DNA of 64,000 nt from Gorillibacterium massiliense. GTDB taxonomy: Bacteria > Bacillota > Bacilli > Paenibacillales > NBRC-103111. The notes beneath the pieces were generated by a model. It searched no databases and had not been told where the DNA came from. It worked only from the letters and a program-made list of their open reading frames with translations. The position numbers and the translations under genes were made by a program. The stretch lies in contig NZ_CBQR020000146.1 of assembly GCF_000455485.1 (NCBI RefSeq), positions 82,533-146,532 on the forward strand, read 5' to 3'. Position 1 is the first letter of the stretch; the number at the start of each line of letters is the position of its first letter. This document shows, one piece after another, positions 1-8,244 of this stretch.

Positions 1-1151
1 CTGTCGTTTCCCCGGTGCTGGGGACAACGACAGACCCGGTCTATAAGGCGATGGAGCTTTTGCCTATCGGTCCGGTCGTATTAATCGACACCGCGGGGCT
101 GGACGATGAAGGCGAGCTGGGCGAGCTGCGCAAACAGAAAACCTATGAAGTGCTGAACAAAACGGATATGGCTTTGTTGATTATAGATTCCACCGTGGGT
201 GTGACCGCCTTTGACCGGGACATTGCTGACAAGCTTCGCAGCAAGTCCATTCCCGCCATTGCCGTGCTGAACAAAATCGACCTTCTGCCTCATGGAAGCG
301 AGGAGTCGCTGAAACAGTTGGCAGTTGCAGCAAAAGAAGAACTGAACCTGTTGCCGATTCCGGTATCCGCGGCAGTCGGACAGCAGGGCATCTCTGAGTT
401 GAAAAAAGCCATCACCCAAGCGGTGCCGGACGAGGAAGACAAATTCCGCATCGTTGGCGATCTTCTCTCTCCCGGTGATCTGGTAGTGCTGGTCGTACCT
501 ATCGATAAAGCCGCGCCTAAGGGGCGGTTGATATTGCCTCAGCAGCAGGTGATTCGGGATATTCTCGAGAGTGACGCCATTTCTGTCGTCACCAAGGAGC
601 ATGAGCTGCGCCAGACCCTGGAAAGCTTGGGCCGCAAGCCGCGGATGGTCATTACCGATTCTCAGGTATTCCTCAAGGTAGCGGCGGATACTCCGAAAGA
701 TATCCCGCTAACCTCCTTCTCCATTTTATTTGCACGTCACAAGGGAGACTTGGAGCAATTGGTTCGGGGCGCCCGAGCCATCGATGGGTTGAAGGACGGC
801 GACAAAGTGCTGATCGCGGAATCATGTACGCACCACCAACAGCCTGACGACATCGGCAAGGTGAAAATCCCCCGCTGGATTCTGCAAGCGACGGGCAAGC
901 AAATCCAGTTCGACTTCGCCAACGGGATGAAATTTCCGGACAATGTGCGCGACTATTCGTTAATCGTACACTGTGGCGGCTGCATGCTGAACCGCAGGCA
1001 GATGCTGTGGCGTATCGAACAGGCGGAAGAAGCAGGAGTGCCCATTGTCAATTATGGCGTAGCTATCGCCCATGTTCAGGGCATTTTGGAACGGGCCATC
1101 TCGCCTTTTCCGCTAGCGCGGCTGGCGTGGGAAGAAAGCGGAGTCTTATAA
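1..1151 (+). CDS. hydF: [FeFe]-hydrogenase H-cluster maturation GTPase HydF (5' end cut by window)
   Basis: HydF is the GTPase scaffold on which the 2Fe subcluster made by HydE and HydG is held before transfer to apo-[FeFe]-hydrogenase. The reading frame is open from base 3, and a GTTTDP switch segment comes first, so the true start lies upstream and the GTG at 15 is internal. The sequence shows a G3 motif (DTAGLDDEG), a G4 motif (NKID), then a dimerisation region and a C-terminal iron-sulfur site: Cys-Thr-His-His at bases 825-836 and His-Cys-Gly-Gly-Cys at 969-983. This CxH...HCxxC pattern is the HydF cluster ligand set and separates it from other Era/TrmE-like GTPases. Its presence implies an [FeFe]-hydrogenase and hydE/hydG elsewhere, consistent with fermentative or anaerobic growth and with the pfl and nir genes downstream. 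Confidence 0.95.
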   Translation, partial: VVSPVLGTTTDPVYKAMELLPIGPVVLIDTAGLDDEGELGELRKQKTYEVLNKTDMALLIIDSTVGVTAFDRDIADKLRSKSIPAIAVLNKIDLLPHGSEESLKQLAVAAKEELNLLPIPVSAAVGQQGISELKKAITQAVPDEEDKFRIVGDLLSPGDLVVLVVPIDKAAPKGRLILPQQQVIRDILESDAISVVTKEHELRQTLESLGRKPRMVITDSQVFLKVAADTPKDIPLTSFSILFARHKGDLEQLVRGARAIDGLKDGDKVLIAESCTHHQQPDDIGKVKIPRWILQATGKQIQFDFANGMKFPDNVRDYSLIVHCGGCMLNRRQMLWRIEQAEEAGVPIVNYGVAIAHVQGILERAISPFPLARLAWEESGVL

Positions 1152-1188
1152 GCTGATTACGGCCAAAAACAATAAATCATCGTTCAGC

Positions 1189-1236
1189 AATCCGGTTCGG
1201 GAACAAGATGTCTTTTCCCGGTCGGATTTTTTTTTA
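1189..1236 (+). terminator. rho-independent terminator after hydF
   Basis: An imperfect stem (ATCCGGTTCGGGA pairing with TCCCGGTCGGAT) is followed by a run of nine T. It closes the hydF transcript before the ECF sigma operon. Confidence 0.75.
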
Positions 1237-1254
1237 TTATGACAGGTTGAAATT

Positions 1255-1283
1255 TGTAACGTTTGTCTACCCTTATTCGAATA
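1255..1283 (+). promoter_or_regulatory. ECF-type promoter of the sigma factor operon
   Basis: TGTAAC (1255-1260), a 17-base spacer and CGAATA (1278-1283) lie 38 bases before the sigma gene. This matches the SigX-type pattern TGTAAC-N17-CGWC of Bacillus in all but the last position. ECF sigma genes usually transcribe themselves, so autoregulation is the simplest reading. Confidence 0.5.
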
Positions 1284-1320
1284 ACTAGTATAGGACAGAA
1301 GAAAGGAGGGATGCGCGGGT

Positions 1321-1914
1321 ATGCACCAAGAGGAAGAAGTCAGGCTCTATGCCATAGGAGACCGTTCGGCCTTCGAAGCGTTGGCGGTTCACTGGCGAAA
1401 GCCGGCCATTCGGTTTGCCATGCAAATGACAGGGGATTATTACGCTGCGGAGGATCTGGTGCAGGACGTCTTTGCCTACCTTTACGTCTATCCGGAAAAA
1501 TATCATTTTCGCGCATCCTTCCAAACGTATCTATTCACCCTGGTGCGTAATAAATCCATCGACTATTTGCGGAAAAACCGCCGGATGATTCCCGATGAAG
1601 CCGTGGCCGAGCGATTGGCGGCAGTTTCGGTTGAAGATGCTGATGATCCGGAATGGGCACTTTTGCATAACGAGCAAAGTCAGGAGCTGCGGCGGTATCT
1701 GGCGATGCTGAAAAGTGACGAACGCACGGCCATCTATCTGGTCGATCTCGAAGGGGTGAGCGGCAGCGATGCGGCGCGCATCATGAGCAAAAATCCGGCG
1801 GCGTTCCGGGTGATGCTCCATCGGGCACGGAAAAAGCTGAAGAAACGATACGAAGAGGAGGGATGGGGACGTGAGTGGGAACGGAATGTCGGAAGATCGG
1901 AAGTTTCTGGATGA
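1321..1914 (+). CDS. ECF RNA polymerase sigma factor (SigY-like context)
   Basis: A 197-residue extracytoplasmic-function sigma-70 factor. Region 2 is visible at about residues 20-85 (AAEDLVQDVF with the following aromatic and basic stretch for -10 recognition), and region 4 at about 125-185 (LDLEGVSGSDAARIM helix-turn-helix and RARKKLKKRY end). AGGAGG lies 10 bases before the ATG. The downstream order (small membrane protein, ABC ATPase, ABC permeases) matches sigY-yxlC-D-E-F-G of Bacillus subtilis. By that analogy the sigma factor would be held by a small anti-sigma protein and would control its own operon. Assignment to SigY rests on context; the sequence alone supports only ECF sigma. Confidence 0.85.
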   Translation: MHQEEEVRLYAIGDRSAFEALAVHWRKPAIRFAMQMTGDYYAAEDLVQDVFAYLYVYPEKYHFRASFQTYLFTLVRNKSIDYLRKNRRMIPDEAVAERLAAVSVEDADDPEWALLHNEQSQELRRYLAMLKSDERTAIYLVDLEGVSGSDAARIMSKNPAAFRVMLHRARKKLKKRYEEEGWGREWERNVGRSEVSG

Positions 1915-2173
1915 AGTTTATGCCAAGGCCCGATTGCTGGCTTTTGATAAAAAAGAAGAAGAAAAAGTCAGGCAAAATCGTGCCAAGCTTGCCAAGAGGC
2001 GGAGATTGAAGATTGCAGCAGGAACTGTTTTGGCCGTTGGAGGCTATCTGTTTTTGTATGATAGCGCGTATAGTCTATCCGCTTGCTTCATTCTCTCCTT
2101 TGCGTTGGCGGTCGTCGGAATCGTGGCAGATAGGGTGGAAATGCGGCTCGTCAGTGAGGAATGGAGGAAATGA
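1871..2173 (+). CDS. small membrane protein, candidate anti-sigma factor
   Basis: This 100-residue protein has a very charged N-terminal half (about residues 1-45, many Lys, Arg and Glu) followed by two hydrophobic segments (about 47-65 and 69-87) and a short charged tail. GTG at 1871 is preferred because AGGAGGG sits 8 bases upstream, inside the 3' end of the sigma gene, so the two overlap by 44 bases and are probably translationally coupled. Position and topology are like YxlC, the anti-sigma factor of SigY in Bacillus subtilis. A cytoplasmic charged head binding the sigma factor is inferred; no conserved anti-sigma motif such as the zinc-binding HxxxCxxC is present. Confidence 0.6.
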   Translation: MSGNGMSEDRKFLDEVYAKARLLAFDKKEEEKVRQNRAKLAKRRRLKIAAGTVLAVGGYLFLYDSAYSLSACFILSFALAVVGIVADRVEMRLVSEEWRK

Positions 2174-2174
2174 T

Positions 2175-3050
2175 ATGGATGTCATGATCGAAAAGGTTAC
2201 AAAGACCTTCGGAGGAAAGAAAGCGCTGGATGCGGTCAGCATGCATCTGGGTGAAGGCATCCATGGCTTGCTTGGGCCAAACGGCGCTGGGAAAACAACC
2301 CTGATGCGGCTCTTGGCTACGCTGCTCACTCCGTCGGAGGGGAAGGTAACCATAGACGGGATCGCCCTGCAGGAGAAAAGCCGGATACGCGAAGCGGTGG
2401 GCTATCTGCCCCAGGAGTTTGCTTTTTACCCGGGGATGTCGGTGCAGGAGGCATTGGATTATTTGGCGGTTTTGTCGGGGATGGGGGGCCGGTTGGAGCG
2501 GAAAAAGCGAATTGCCGTGCTGCTGGAACAGGTCAACCTGCAAAACCATCGAAAAACCAAGGTGCGGGCACTGTCCGGGGGTATGAAGCGCCGGTTAGGC
2601 GTGGCCCAGGCAATGATCCATGAGCCAAGGCTCCTAATCGTGGACGAGCCTACCGCTGGTCTCGATCCTGAGGAGCGGGTGCGTTTTCGGCATTTGCTTA
2701 ACGGTTTTGCCAAGGGCCGGACCATTTTGCTCTCCACCCATGTGGTGGAAGACGTGGAATCCACCTGTGAGCAGGTGACCGTACTGCGTCAAGGGACGGT
2801 CCGTTATCACGGCCCCGTGTTCGAGTTGAATCGTTTGGCGGACGGCCGGGTTTGGTCGGGTGTGCTGTCTCGGGAGGCCTACGAGCAAGTTCGGCTCGCC
2901 TATCCGGTATTGGCTGCGGTGACGGAGGGCGACGGCATGCGTCTCCGACTATTGGCGGAGAATCAGCCTTTTGAACAGGCAGAACCCGTACGGCCTTCCA
3001 TTGAAGACGGCTACTTCTGTTTGATGCAGGGGGAGGCGAGTCCGGCTTGA
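2175..3050 (+). CDS. ABC transporter ATP-binding protein (YxlF-like)
   Basis: The nucleotide-binding subunit (291 residues) of an ABC-2-type exporter. Walker A GPNGAGKTT is at about residues 34-42, the Q-loop follows GYLPQE, the signature LSGGMKRR is near 134, Walker B LLIVDEPTAGLD near 155 and the H-loop STHVVED near 187. ATG 2175 is chosen because GGAGG lies just upstream at the end of the preceding gene; the frame is open further 5' but without a ribosome site. It overlaps the permease start by four bases. The substrate is unknown. In the SigY operon the equivalent transporter has no defined substrate either, although a role in immunity or envelope stress is often suggested. Confidence 0.88.
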   Translation: MDVMIEKVTKTFGGKKALDAVSMHLGEGIHGLLGPNGAGKTTLMRLLATLLTPSEGKVTIDGIALQEKSRIREAVGYLPQEFAFYPGMSVQEALDYLAVLSGMGGRLERKKRIAVLLEQVNLQNHRKTKVRALSGGMKRRLGVAQAMIHEPRLLIVDEPTAGLDPEERVRFRHLLNGFAKGRTILLSTHVVEDVESTCEQVTVLRQGTVRYHGPVFELNRLADGRVWSGVLSREAYEQVRLAYPVLAAVTEGDGMRLRLLAENQPFEQAEPVRPSIEDGYFCLMQGEASPA

Positions 3051-4291
3051 TCACGCTCATCGGAAAAGAAATGCGGCTGTTGTTGCGTAACGTCGTCTTC
3101 TATTTAATGGTTGTTGCCGCCGGGTTGTTTTACTTTTCGCAATATGCCGCTCCGGAAACGTGGAGAGATTTGAAAGCACCGGAGATGCCGCAGCTTACGG
3201 CTGAAGGGAATTACGGCTACGCGCCAATGACGGACGCGAAGAGGTTGGCGGAAACCAATCAAGGTATGATGCAGAGAGACTTGGATTCGGGCAGGTTCAT
3301 GAAGTATACATTCGGCTTCGGCAGAAACGAAAAGCTTTCCGCTAAGGAAAAGGGATACTTTCAGGAAGCCATCGCAAAGCTGGATCCGATCATCGCCAAT
3401 CCGGATTCCTATACGGCTTACGATGTTGAGGCTATCAGCATCGGGTTGAACAAAAAGCTGGGTGGGACTACGCACTATGCGCCGGGTATGTACACATCCC
3501 TTTTGCCCATTGAAACCAAGGAAGAAGCGGAAAAGATCTACGCCGATAACATGCGGCGGTACAATGAAAAAGTCGCGCAACATCAACTATACCCGGGAGC
3601 AGCGAGACTGTTTTGCGATTATGTGGGGATGACAGCGGGGATTTTCCCGGTATTCATCTCGGCTTTTATCCTGACGAGAGATAAGTCGAGCCGGATGCAT
3701 GAGTTGATTTACAGTCGGAAAATCTCGGCTTGGAAATACGTTGGCGGCAAATTCGTCGCACTGGGACTGCTCCTCTCTGTTATATATTTGCTTTTTGCCG
3801 TCGCTGCCGCCTTTCAGACCGTAGGTGCTTTGAATCAGGAAAAAGAGTTGTGGACTGTTTTACCGGTATTCATCGGGTATGCGGCGGGTTGGCTGCTGCC
3901 TACGATCTGGATGACGACGGCCTTCGGGATGTTCATCAACGTACTGTTTCGCAGAGGGATTGTGGCGATTCCTTTGCAACTGGTCTGGTGGTTTCTCTCT
4001 GTAATGCCGCTAACCGGATCATACGGGTTGGAGAAGCTGTTCCTCCGGTTTAATACACCCGATGAATATGAGCTGTTCCGGGATTCCTTGCGGGATATTA
4101 CGCTGAATCGCATCAGCTATGGGGTGGTTGCTTTTGTTTTGGCGGCAGGGGCCGCCTTATTGTGGGAGCGGAACCGCAGCCGCAGCGCCGGCAAGGATGG
4201 CAGAAAGCGCAAGAGCAAAGGCAAAGATCGCCTGATCGGGGAAGAAAGTCTGCGATCCTATGAGCCGGGGTTCGAGGCTTCGCTGCGATGA
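3047..4291 (+). CDS. ABC-2 type permease subunit
   Basis: A 414-residue membrane protein starting with TTG 3047, which overlaps the ATPase stop codon and has GGGGGAGG about 10 bases upstream. One transmembrane segment is at the N-terminus (about residues 12-30). It is followed by an extracytoplasmic domain of about 140 residues with no Cys pair and then five or six membrane helices (about 190-380), ending in a basic cytoplasmic tail (RNRSRSAGKDGRKRKSKGK). This topology is that of the large exporter subunit of ABC-2 systems. It probably forms a heteromer with the next gene. No signature identifies the cargo. Confidence 0.75.
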   Translation: MITLIGKEMRLLLRNVVFYLMVVAAGLFYFSQYAAPETWRDLKAPEMPQLTAEGNYGYAPMTDAKRLAETNQGMMQRDLDSGRFMKYTFGFGRNEKLSAKEKGYFQEAIAKLDPIIANPDSYTAYDVEAISIGLNKKLGGTTHYAPGMYTSLLPIETKEEAEKIYADNMRRYNEKVAQHQLYPGAARLFCDYVGMTAGIFPVFISAFILTRDKSSRMHELIYSRKISAWKYVGGKFVALGLLLSVIYLLFAVAAAFQTVGALNQEKELWTVLPVFIGYAAGWLLPTIWMTTAFGMFINVLFRRGIVAIPLQLVWWFLSVMPLTGSYGLEKLFLRFNTPDEYELFRDSLRDITLNRISYGVVAFVLAAGAALLWERNRSRSAGKDGRKRKSKGKDRLIGEESLRSYEPGFEASLR

Positions 4292-4917
4292 ATCGTCTCC
4301 TGCCTGCTCTCTTCCGCCATAATGTGAAGCTTCTTGCCAATGTCTATTGGCTTTTGGCCGCCTGCTTCATCTTGCTCGTGCCGCTTGTTCAGGATCCCAC
4401 CTTGCTCAATTCTAAAGAGATGGGCAGATGGGGCGAAATGGTCCTTTCCTTGATCGGACTGCTGCTCTATCCCCATCTGGCCCTTATGGAAGAGGGCGGG
4501 ATCGGCGAAACCGCCTTTGCCAAGCGGGTTCCCGCCGCATGGGTGCTCGCGCTGCGCTGGCTCCTGACCGCCGCCTATTCGGCGCTGCTCGTCGCGGCTC
4601 TTGCCGCATGCCTGCGGTGGGCGGGAGCAGCGATCGCTCCCGGCCCGATCATCGCAGGCACAGCGCTCACCGCCGCCGGTCTCGGCGCTTGCGGCATGCT
4701 GGCGGCCTTCCTCGCCCGCAGCGCCACCGCCGGTTATATTGCCGCCTTTGCCTGGTATCTGTTGGATATGATGACCAAGGGCAAGCTAACCGGTAAGCTG
4801 TACCTGTTCAGCATGGCGTCGGGCGAGTGGAACAATGACAAACTGTGGCTAGGGCTGGTTGCACTGGGTGTCGTCCTCGCCATCGCCGTTCTTCTTCCCA
4901 AGCTTCGCATGGAGTAA
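4288..4917 (+). CDS. second ABC transporter membrane subunit
   Basis: This 209-residue, highly hydrophobic Ala/Leu-rich protein has about six predicted membrane helices and no soluble domain. The ATG at 4288 overlaps the previous stop (ATGA), so it is translationally coupled to the larger permease. It is the last gene of the ECF operon, followed by a strong terminator. I recognise no family-specific motif; its role as the partner permease is inferred from coupling, size and topology. Confidence 0.65.
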   Translation: MNRLLPALFRHNVKLLANVYWLLAACFILLVPLVQDPTLLNSKEMGRWGEMVLSLIGLLLYPHLALMEEGGIGETAFAKRVPAAWVLALRWLLTAAYSALLVAALAACLRWAGAAIAPGPIIAGTALTAAGLGACGMLAAFLARSATAGYIAAFAWYLLDMMTKGKLTGKLYLFSMASGEWNNDKLWLGLVALGVVLAIAVLLPKLRME

Positions 4918-4947
4918 TAGCAGCCGTATAATTGGCGTCCATATCTG

Positions 4948-4990
4948 AACCGCTTTTTCTCTCTTAGGGAGATGAAGCGGTTTTTCGTTT
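4948..4990 (+). terminator. terminator of the ECF/ABC operon
   Basis: AACCGCTT and AAGCGGTT form an 8-bp stem around a loop with an inner CTCTTAGGGAG pairing; TTTTTCGTTTT follows. Confidence 0.85.
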
Positions 4991-5286
4991 TAACCAGACC
5001 ATACGACATGGAATTACGGCAAAATTTCTCATATGGCCGTTAATAGTAGTTAGTAGCGGATGCCCATTTTCCGAGGAACAATTTATGAACAATAAAAAAC
5101 TGTGACCGGCGTCATAAATCCAGATGGAAAAATCGGATAAGGTAACTTCAGCTTTTGTTGGGATACTGCAGCAAAAATAGACTTCTGAATAGAAGAAATC
5201 GGGCAAACGTCAGGTCACGATATAGGCAAGGAGAGTGGAATTGATCTGCGGGGTCCAAAGAGGATTCGTTTTTTTATCTCTCAGTG
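4991..5286. other. non-coding stretch upstream of the nirB promoter
   Basis: No convincing gene is seen. A sequence resembling an Fnr box, TGTGA-CCGGCG-TCATA, lies at 5101-5116 but has a GC-rich spacer and no matching -10 element. The rest is unassigned. Confidence 0.4.
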
Positions 5287-5329
5287 TGTGATTGTTTTCA
5301 CATAATCAACCGGCAAGCCCTTTTATACT
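5287..5329 (+). promoter_or_regulatory. Fnr box and -10 element of the nirBDC operon
   Basis: TGTGATTGTTTTCACA (5287-5302) is a perfect TGTGA-N6-TCACA Fnr/Crp box. TATACT at 5324-5329 gives a predicted start near 5336, so the box is centred at -41.5, the class II activation position. There is no good -35 element, as expected for an activator-dependent promoter. Confidence 0.85.
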
Positions 5330-5390
5330 AGGAGTAACTTATAACAAACCATACAGATAAAAGAGGCTATACGGATAGGAGGAACAAAGG

Positions 5391-7823
5391 ATGGCAGGAA
5401 CAGAAAAACAACGTTTGGTACTCATTGGCAACGGCATGGCTGGGGTAGGAACCTTGGAGCAAATCATAAAGCTTGCCCCGAGCCGGTTTGACATCACGGT
5501 AATCGGCAAGGAGCCGTACCCCAATTACAACCGGATTCAGCTGTCCTATGTTCTGGAAGGCAGCAAAACTATCGATGATATCGTCTTGAACGGCTACGAC
5601 TGGTACCGGGACAATGGAATAACGCTCCATACCGGCAAGGAAGCGGTGCGTATTGATACAGAAACAAAACGAGTGCAACTGGACGACGAATCCGAGATCG
5701 AATACGACTCGCTGATCGTCGCCACAGGCTCGGTTCCCTTTATTCTGCCCGTGCCGGGAGCGGACAAGGATGGCGTCATCGGCTTCCGCGACATCGCCGA
5801 TTGTGAGAAGATGTTAGCTGCTGCTGAGTTAGGCGGCAAAGCCGCTGTCATCGGCGGCGGACTGCTCGGTCTGGAAGCGGCCAAGGGCCTCTCCAAGCTG
5901 GGGATGGACGTCACTGTTGTGCATATTTTCGATGAGTTGATGGAACGGCAGCTTGATCCGACAGCATCTCTGATGCTCAAAAACGAGCTTGCCGAGCAAG
6001 GCTTGAAATTTGCCACCGGCAAGCAGACGGCGGAAATTCTTGGCGACGAAAAAGTAACCGGCCTCCGTTTCAGTGACGGAAGTGAACTGGAAGCGGATTT
6101 CGTCGTGATGGCCGTAGGGATTCGCCCTAACACAGTACTTGCAAAAACGAGCGGTATCGAAGTTAACCGCGGTATCGTAGTGAACGATTTCATGGCATCA
6201 TCTGCACCGGATGTTTATTCTGTAGGAGAATGCACCGAGCATCGCGGCATTTGTTACGGGCTAGTGGCCCCGTTGTTTGAGCAGGGAATGGTTTTGGCCA
6301 AAACCCTTTGCGGCGTGGAAACGGCTCCCTATACCGGCTCCGTTTTGTCGACGAAGCTGAAAATCTCCGGCGTTGACGTGTTCTCGGCCGGCGAATTCAT
6401 GGATCAGCCCGATCTGTCGGTGGTGAAGATGCAGGATGACTGGAAGCGAACCTACAAAAAGGTACTGCTTCGGGATAACCGCATCGTTGGCGGTGTATTG
6501 TTCGGCGATGTGACGGAAGCTCCTAAAGTGCAGCAATGGATTCGTGCAGGAGCGGAAATGACGGAAGACATTTATGCCCGGCTGATGGGCACGGTAACGA
6601 CAGACCCAGGAAGCGCCGTGGCGGAGATGGCCGACGATGAAATCGTCTGCGGCTGCAAAGGCGTAACCAAAGGACAGATCGTCGGTGCTATCCGCGAAAA
6701 CGGCCTCACGACGGTCGACCAAGTGAAAAAATGCACAGGGGCCTCCAGCTCCTGCGGCGGCTGCCGTCCGGTAGTGGAGCAAATCCTCCAGCACGTGCTG
6801 GGCGATGCCTTCGACAGTAGCGCCGGAAAAACAGGCATCTGCGAGTGCACGCCGCTCAGCCGGGATGAAATCGTCGCCGCTATCCGGGACAAGGGGCTAA
6901 CCACTATCAAAGAAGTGATGAACGTTCTGGAGTGGAGCAATCCGGAAGGTTGCTCCTCCTGCCGTCCTGCCCTTAACTACTACTTGGGCATGCTGGCTCC
7001 AGCGGAATACCGGGATGAGAGGGAAAGCCGCTTCGTCAACGAACGCTATCACGCCAATATCCAGAAGGATGGCACTTTTACTGTTGTTCCCCGGATGTAC
7101 GGCGGTGTGACAACACCCGAGGATTTGAAAAAAATCGCCGACGTCGCCGTGAAATATGACGTGAAGATGGTTAAGGTCACCGGCGGGCAGCGCCTCGACT
7201 TGATCGGGGTGAAAAAAGAAGATTTGCCGCAGGTGTGGGAAGAACTGGATATGCCTTCCGGTTATGCCTATGCCAAAGCGCTGCGTACCGTGAAAACCTG
7301 TGTCGGCAACCGTTTTTGCCGGTTCGGCACCCAGGATTCCATCGGTCTTGGCATCGATTTGGAGAAAAAATTCGAGCGTCTCGACATGCCGGCTAAATTG
7401 AAGATGGCGGTCAATGGATGTCCTCGGAACTGCGCAGAGTCCAGCACGAAGGATGTGGGGATCGTCGGAAATGACGGCGGATGGGAGATCTACGTCGGTG
7501 GAAACGGTGGGATCAAAGCCCGGCTGGCTGATCTCTTTTGTAAAGTGAAGACGACGGAGGAATTGATGGAAATCACCGGCGCGTTCCTGCAGTACTACCG
7601 GGAGAATGCTAAGTACTTGGAGCGGACCTCGGATTTCGTGGAACGTGTCGGTCTCGCAAGCATTCACCAAGTGGTTGTGGAGAATGCGGAGACCCGGAAA
7701 GAGCTTAACGCGCGCATTGAATTGGCGCTGTCCCGGACCCGCGAGCCTTGGTCGGCGGTGGTAAACGACAAAGAGACGAAAGAGAAGCTCTTTATCGGTT
7801 TGGAAGCGGAAGCTGTCCGCTAA
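5391..7823 (+). CDS. nirB: nitrite reductase [NAD(P)H] large subunit
   Basis: This cytoplasmic sirohaem enzyme reduces nitrite to ammonium with NAD(P)H. At 810 residues it is close to NasD of Bacillus subtilis. Domains in order: FAD/NAD(P)-binding pyridine nucleotide-disulfide oxidoreductase fold (about 1-400, GNGMAG near the start and a second GGGLLGLEAAKGL near 155), two BFD-like [2Fe-2S] segments with CGCKG...CGGC (about 420-460) and CEC...GCSSC (about 483-525), then the sirohaem and 4Fe-4S half with CVGNRFCRFG near 638 and NGCPRNCAES near 676. AGGAGG precedes the ATG. It is the first gene of nirB-nirD-nirC and is driven by an Fnr-type promoter, which points to respiratory or dissimilatory ammonification rather than nitrogen-source assimilation. 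Confidence 0.96.
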   Translation: MAGTEKQRLVLIGNGMAGVGTLEQIIKLAPSRFDITVIGKEPYPNYNRIQLSYVLEGSKTIDDIVLNGYDWYRDNGITLHTGKEAVRIDTETKRVQLDDESEIEYDSLIVATGSVPFILPVPGADKDGVIGFRDIADCEKMLAAAELGGKAAVIGGGLLGLEAAKGLSKLGMDVTVVHIFDELMERQLDPTASLMLKNELAEQGLKFATGKQTAEILGDEKVTGLRFSDGSELEADFVVMAVGIRPNTVLAKTSGIEVNRGIVVNDFMASSAPDVYSVGECTEHRGICYGLVAPLFEQGMVLAKTLCGVETAPYTGSVLSTKLKISGVDVFSAGEFMDQPDLSVVKMQDDWKRTYKKVLLRDNRIVGGVLFGDVTEAPKVQQWIRAGAEMTEDIYARLMGTVTTDPGSAVAEMADDEIVCGCKGVTKGQIVGAIRENGLTTVDQVKKCTGASSSCGGCRPVVEQILQHVLGDAFDSSAGKTGICECTPLSRDEIVAAIRDKGLTTIKEVMNVLEWSNPEGCSSCRPALNYYLGMLAPAEYRDERESRFVNERYHANIQKDGTFTVVPRMYGGVTTPEDLKKIADVAVKYDVKMVKVTGGQRLDLIGVKKEDLPQVWEELDMPSGYAYAKALRTVKTCVGNRFCRFGTQDSIGLGIDLEKKFERLDMPAKLKMAVNGCPRNCAESSTKDVGIVGNDGGWEIYVGGNGGIKARLADLFCKVKTTEELMEITGAFLQYYRENAKYLERTSDFVERVGLASIHQVVVENAETRKELNARIELALSRTREPWSAVVNDKETKEKLFIGLEAEAVR

Positions 7824-7884
7824 AGGCGATTGAAACCGTAAGAGCGGTAAAGGGCGGTTAAGAGAGAGAAGGAGTGGTGTGGAT

Positions 7885-8217
7885 ATGCAAGCGCAAGAGA
7901 AGATTCCCTATTATCTATCTGCTGGTCAGGTGGATGATTATTTACCCCGGATCGGCCGGGTTATCCGGTATCAAGGAAAAGAGATTGCGGTTTTCCGGCT
8001 GAGTGGCGATGCTTTTGTTGCCCTGGAGAATCATAACGCCCATCAAAAAGGAGGGCCTCTTTGCGAAGGGATCGTATCCGGCGATTACGTGTTTGATCCG
8101 CTGTACAATCGGAAGATCTCATTGTATGACGGCAAGGTGTTGGATTCCGATGAGTCTGTCGCGACGTATCCGGTACGGGTTATCGGGTCCGACGTTCAAA
8201 TATATCCAGAAGCTTAA
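7885..8217 (+). CDS. nirD: nitrite reductase small subunit, cluster-less Rieske fold
   Basis: The small subunit (110 residues from ATG 7885) of NAD(P)H nitrite reductase, 61 bases after nirB. GAAGGAG is 10 bases upstream; GTG at 7879 is possible but too close to that site. The Rieske-like framework is clear (KGGPLCEGIVSG, then V-F-D-P-L-Y-N). The usual iron-sulfur ligands are missing: the CxH pair reads Asn-Ala-His and the CxxH pair reads Asp-Pro-Leu-Tyr, so a [2Fe-2S] centre cannot form in the normal way. Escherichia coli NirD also lacks the ligands and is functional, so this is a family variant and not decay. The one Cys (in GPLCEG) is not a standard ligand position. Confidence 0.9.
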   Translation: MQAQEKIPYYLSAGQVDDYLPRIGRVIRYQGKEIAVFRLSGDAFVALENHNAHQKGGPLCEGIVSGDYVFDPLYNRKISLYDGKVLDSDESVATYPVRVIGSDVQIYPEA

Positions 8218-8244
8218 AAAAGACGAGAGATGGAGTGGAGAACC

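Noticed and set aside
1-1151. Truncated or broken hydF with GTG 15 as start
   Set aside because: The frame runs into the window edge and the missing P-loop must lie upstream; this is a window cut and not a pseudogene.
5101-5116. TGTGA-CCGGCG-TCATA as a further Fnr box upstream of nirB
   Set aside because: One core mismatch only, but the spacer is GC-rich, there is no -10 element at the matching distance and it lies more than 200 bp from the clear nirB promoter.
5230-5290. Leader peptide of 16-18 codons before nirB (GTG or TTG after AAGGAGAG)
   Set aside because: It ends inside the Fnr box, upstream of the predicted transcription start, so it would not be on the nirB transcript.
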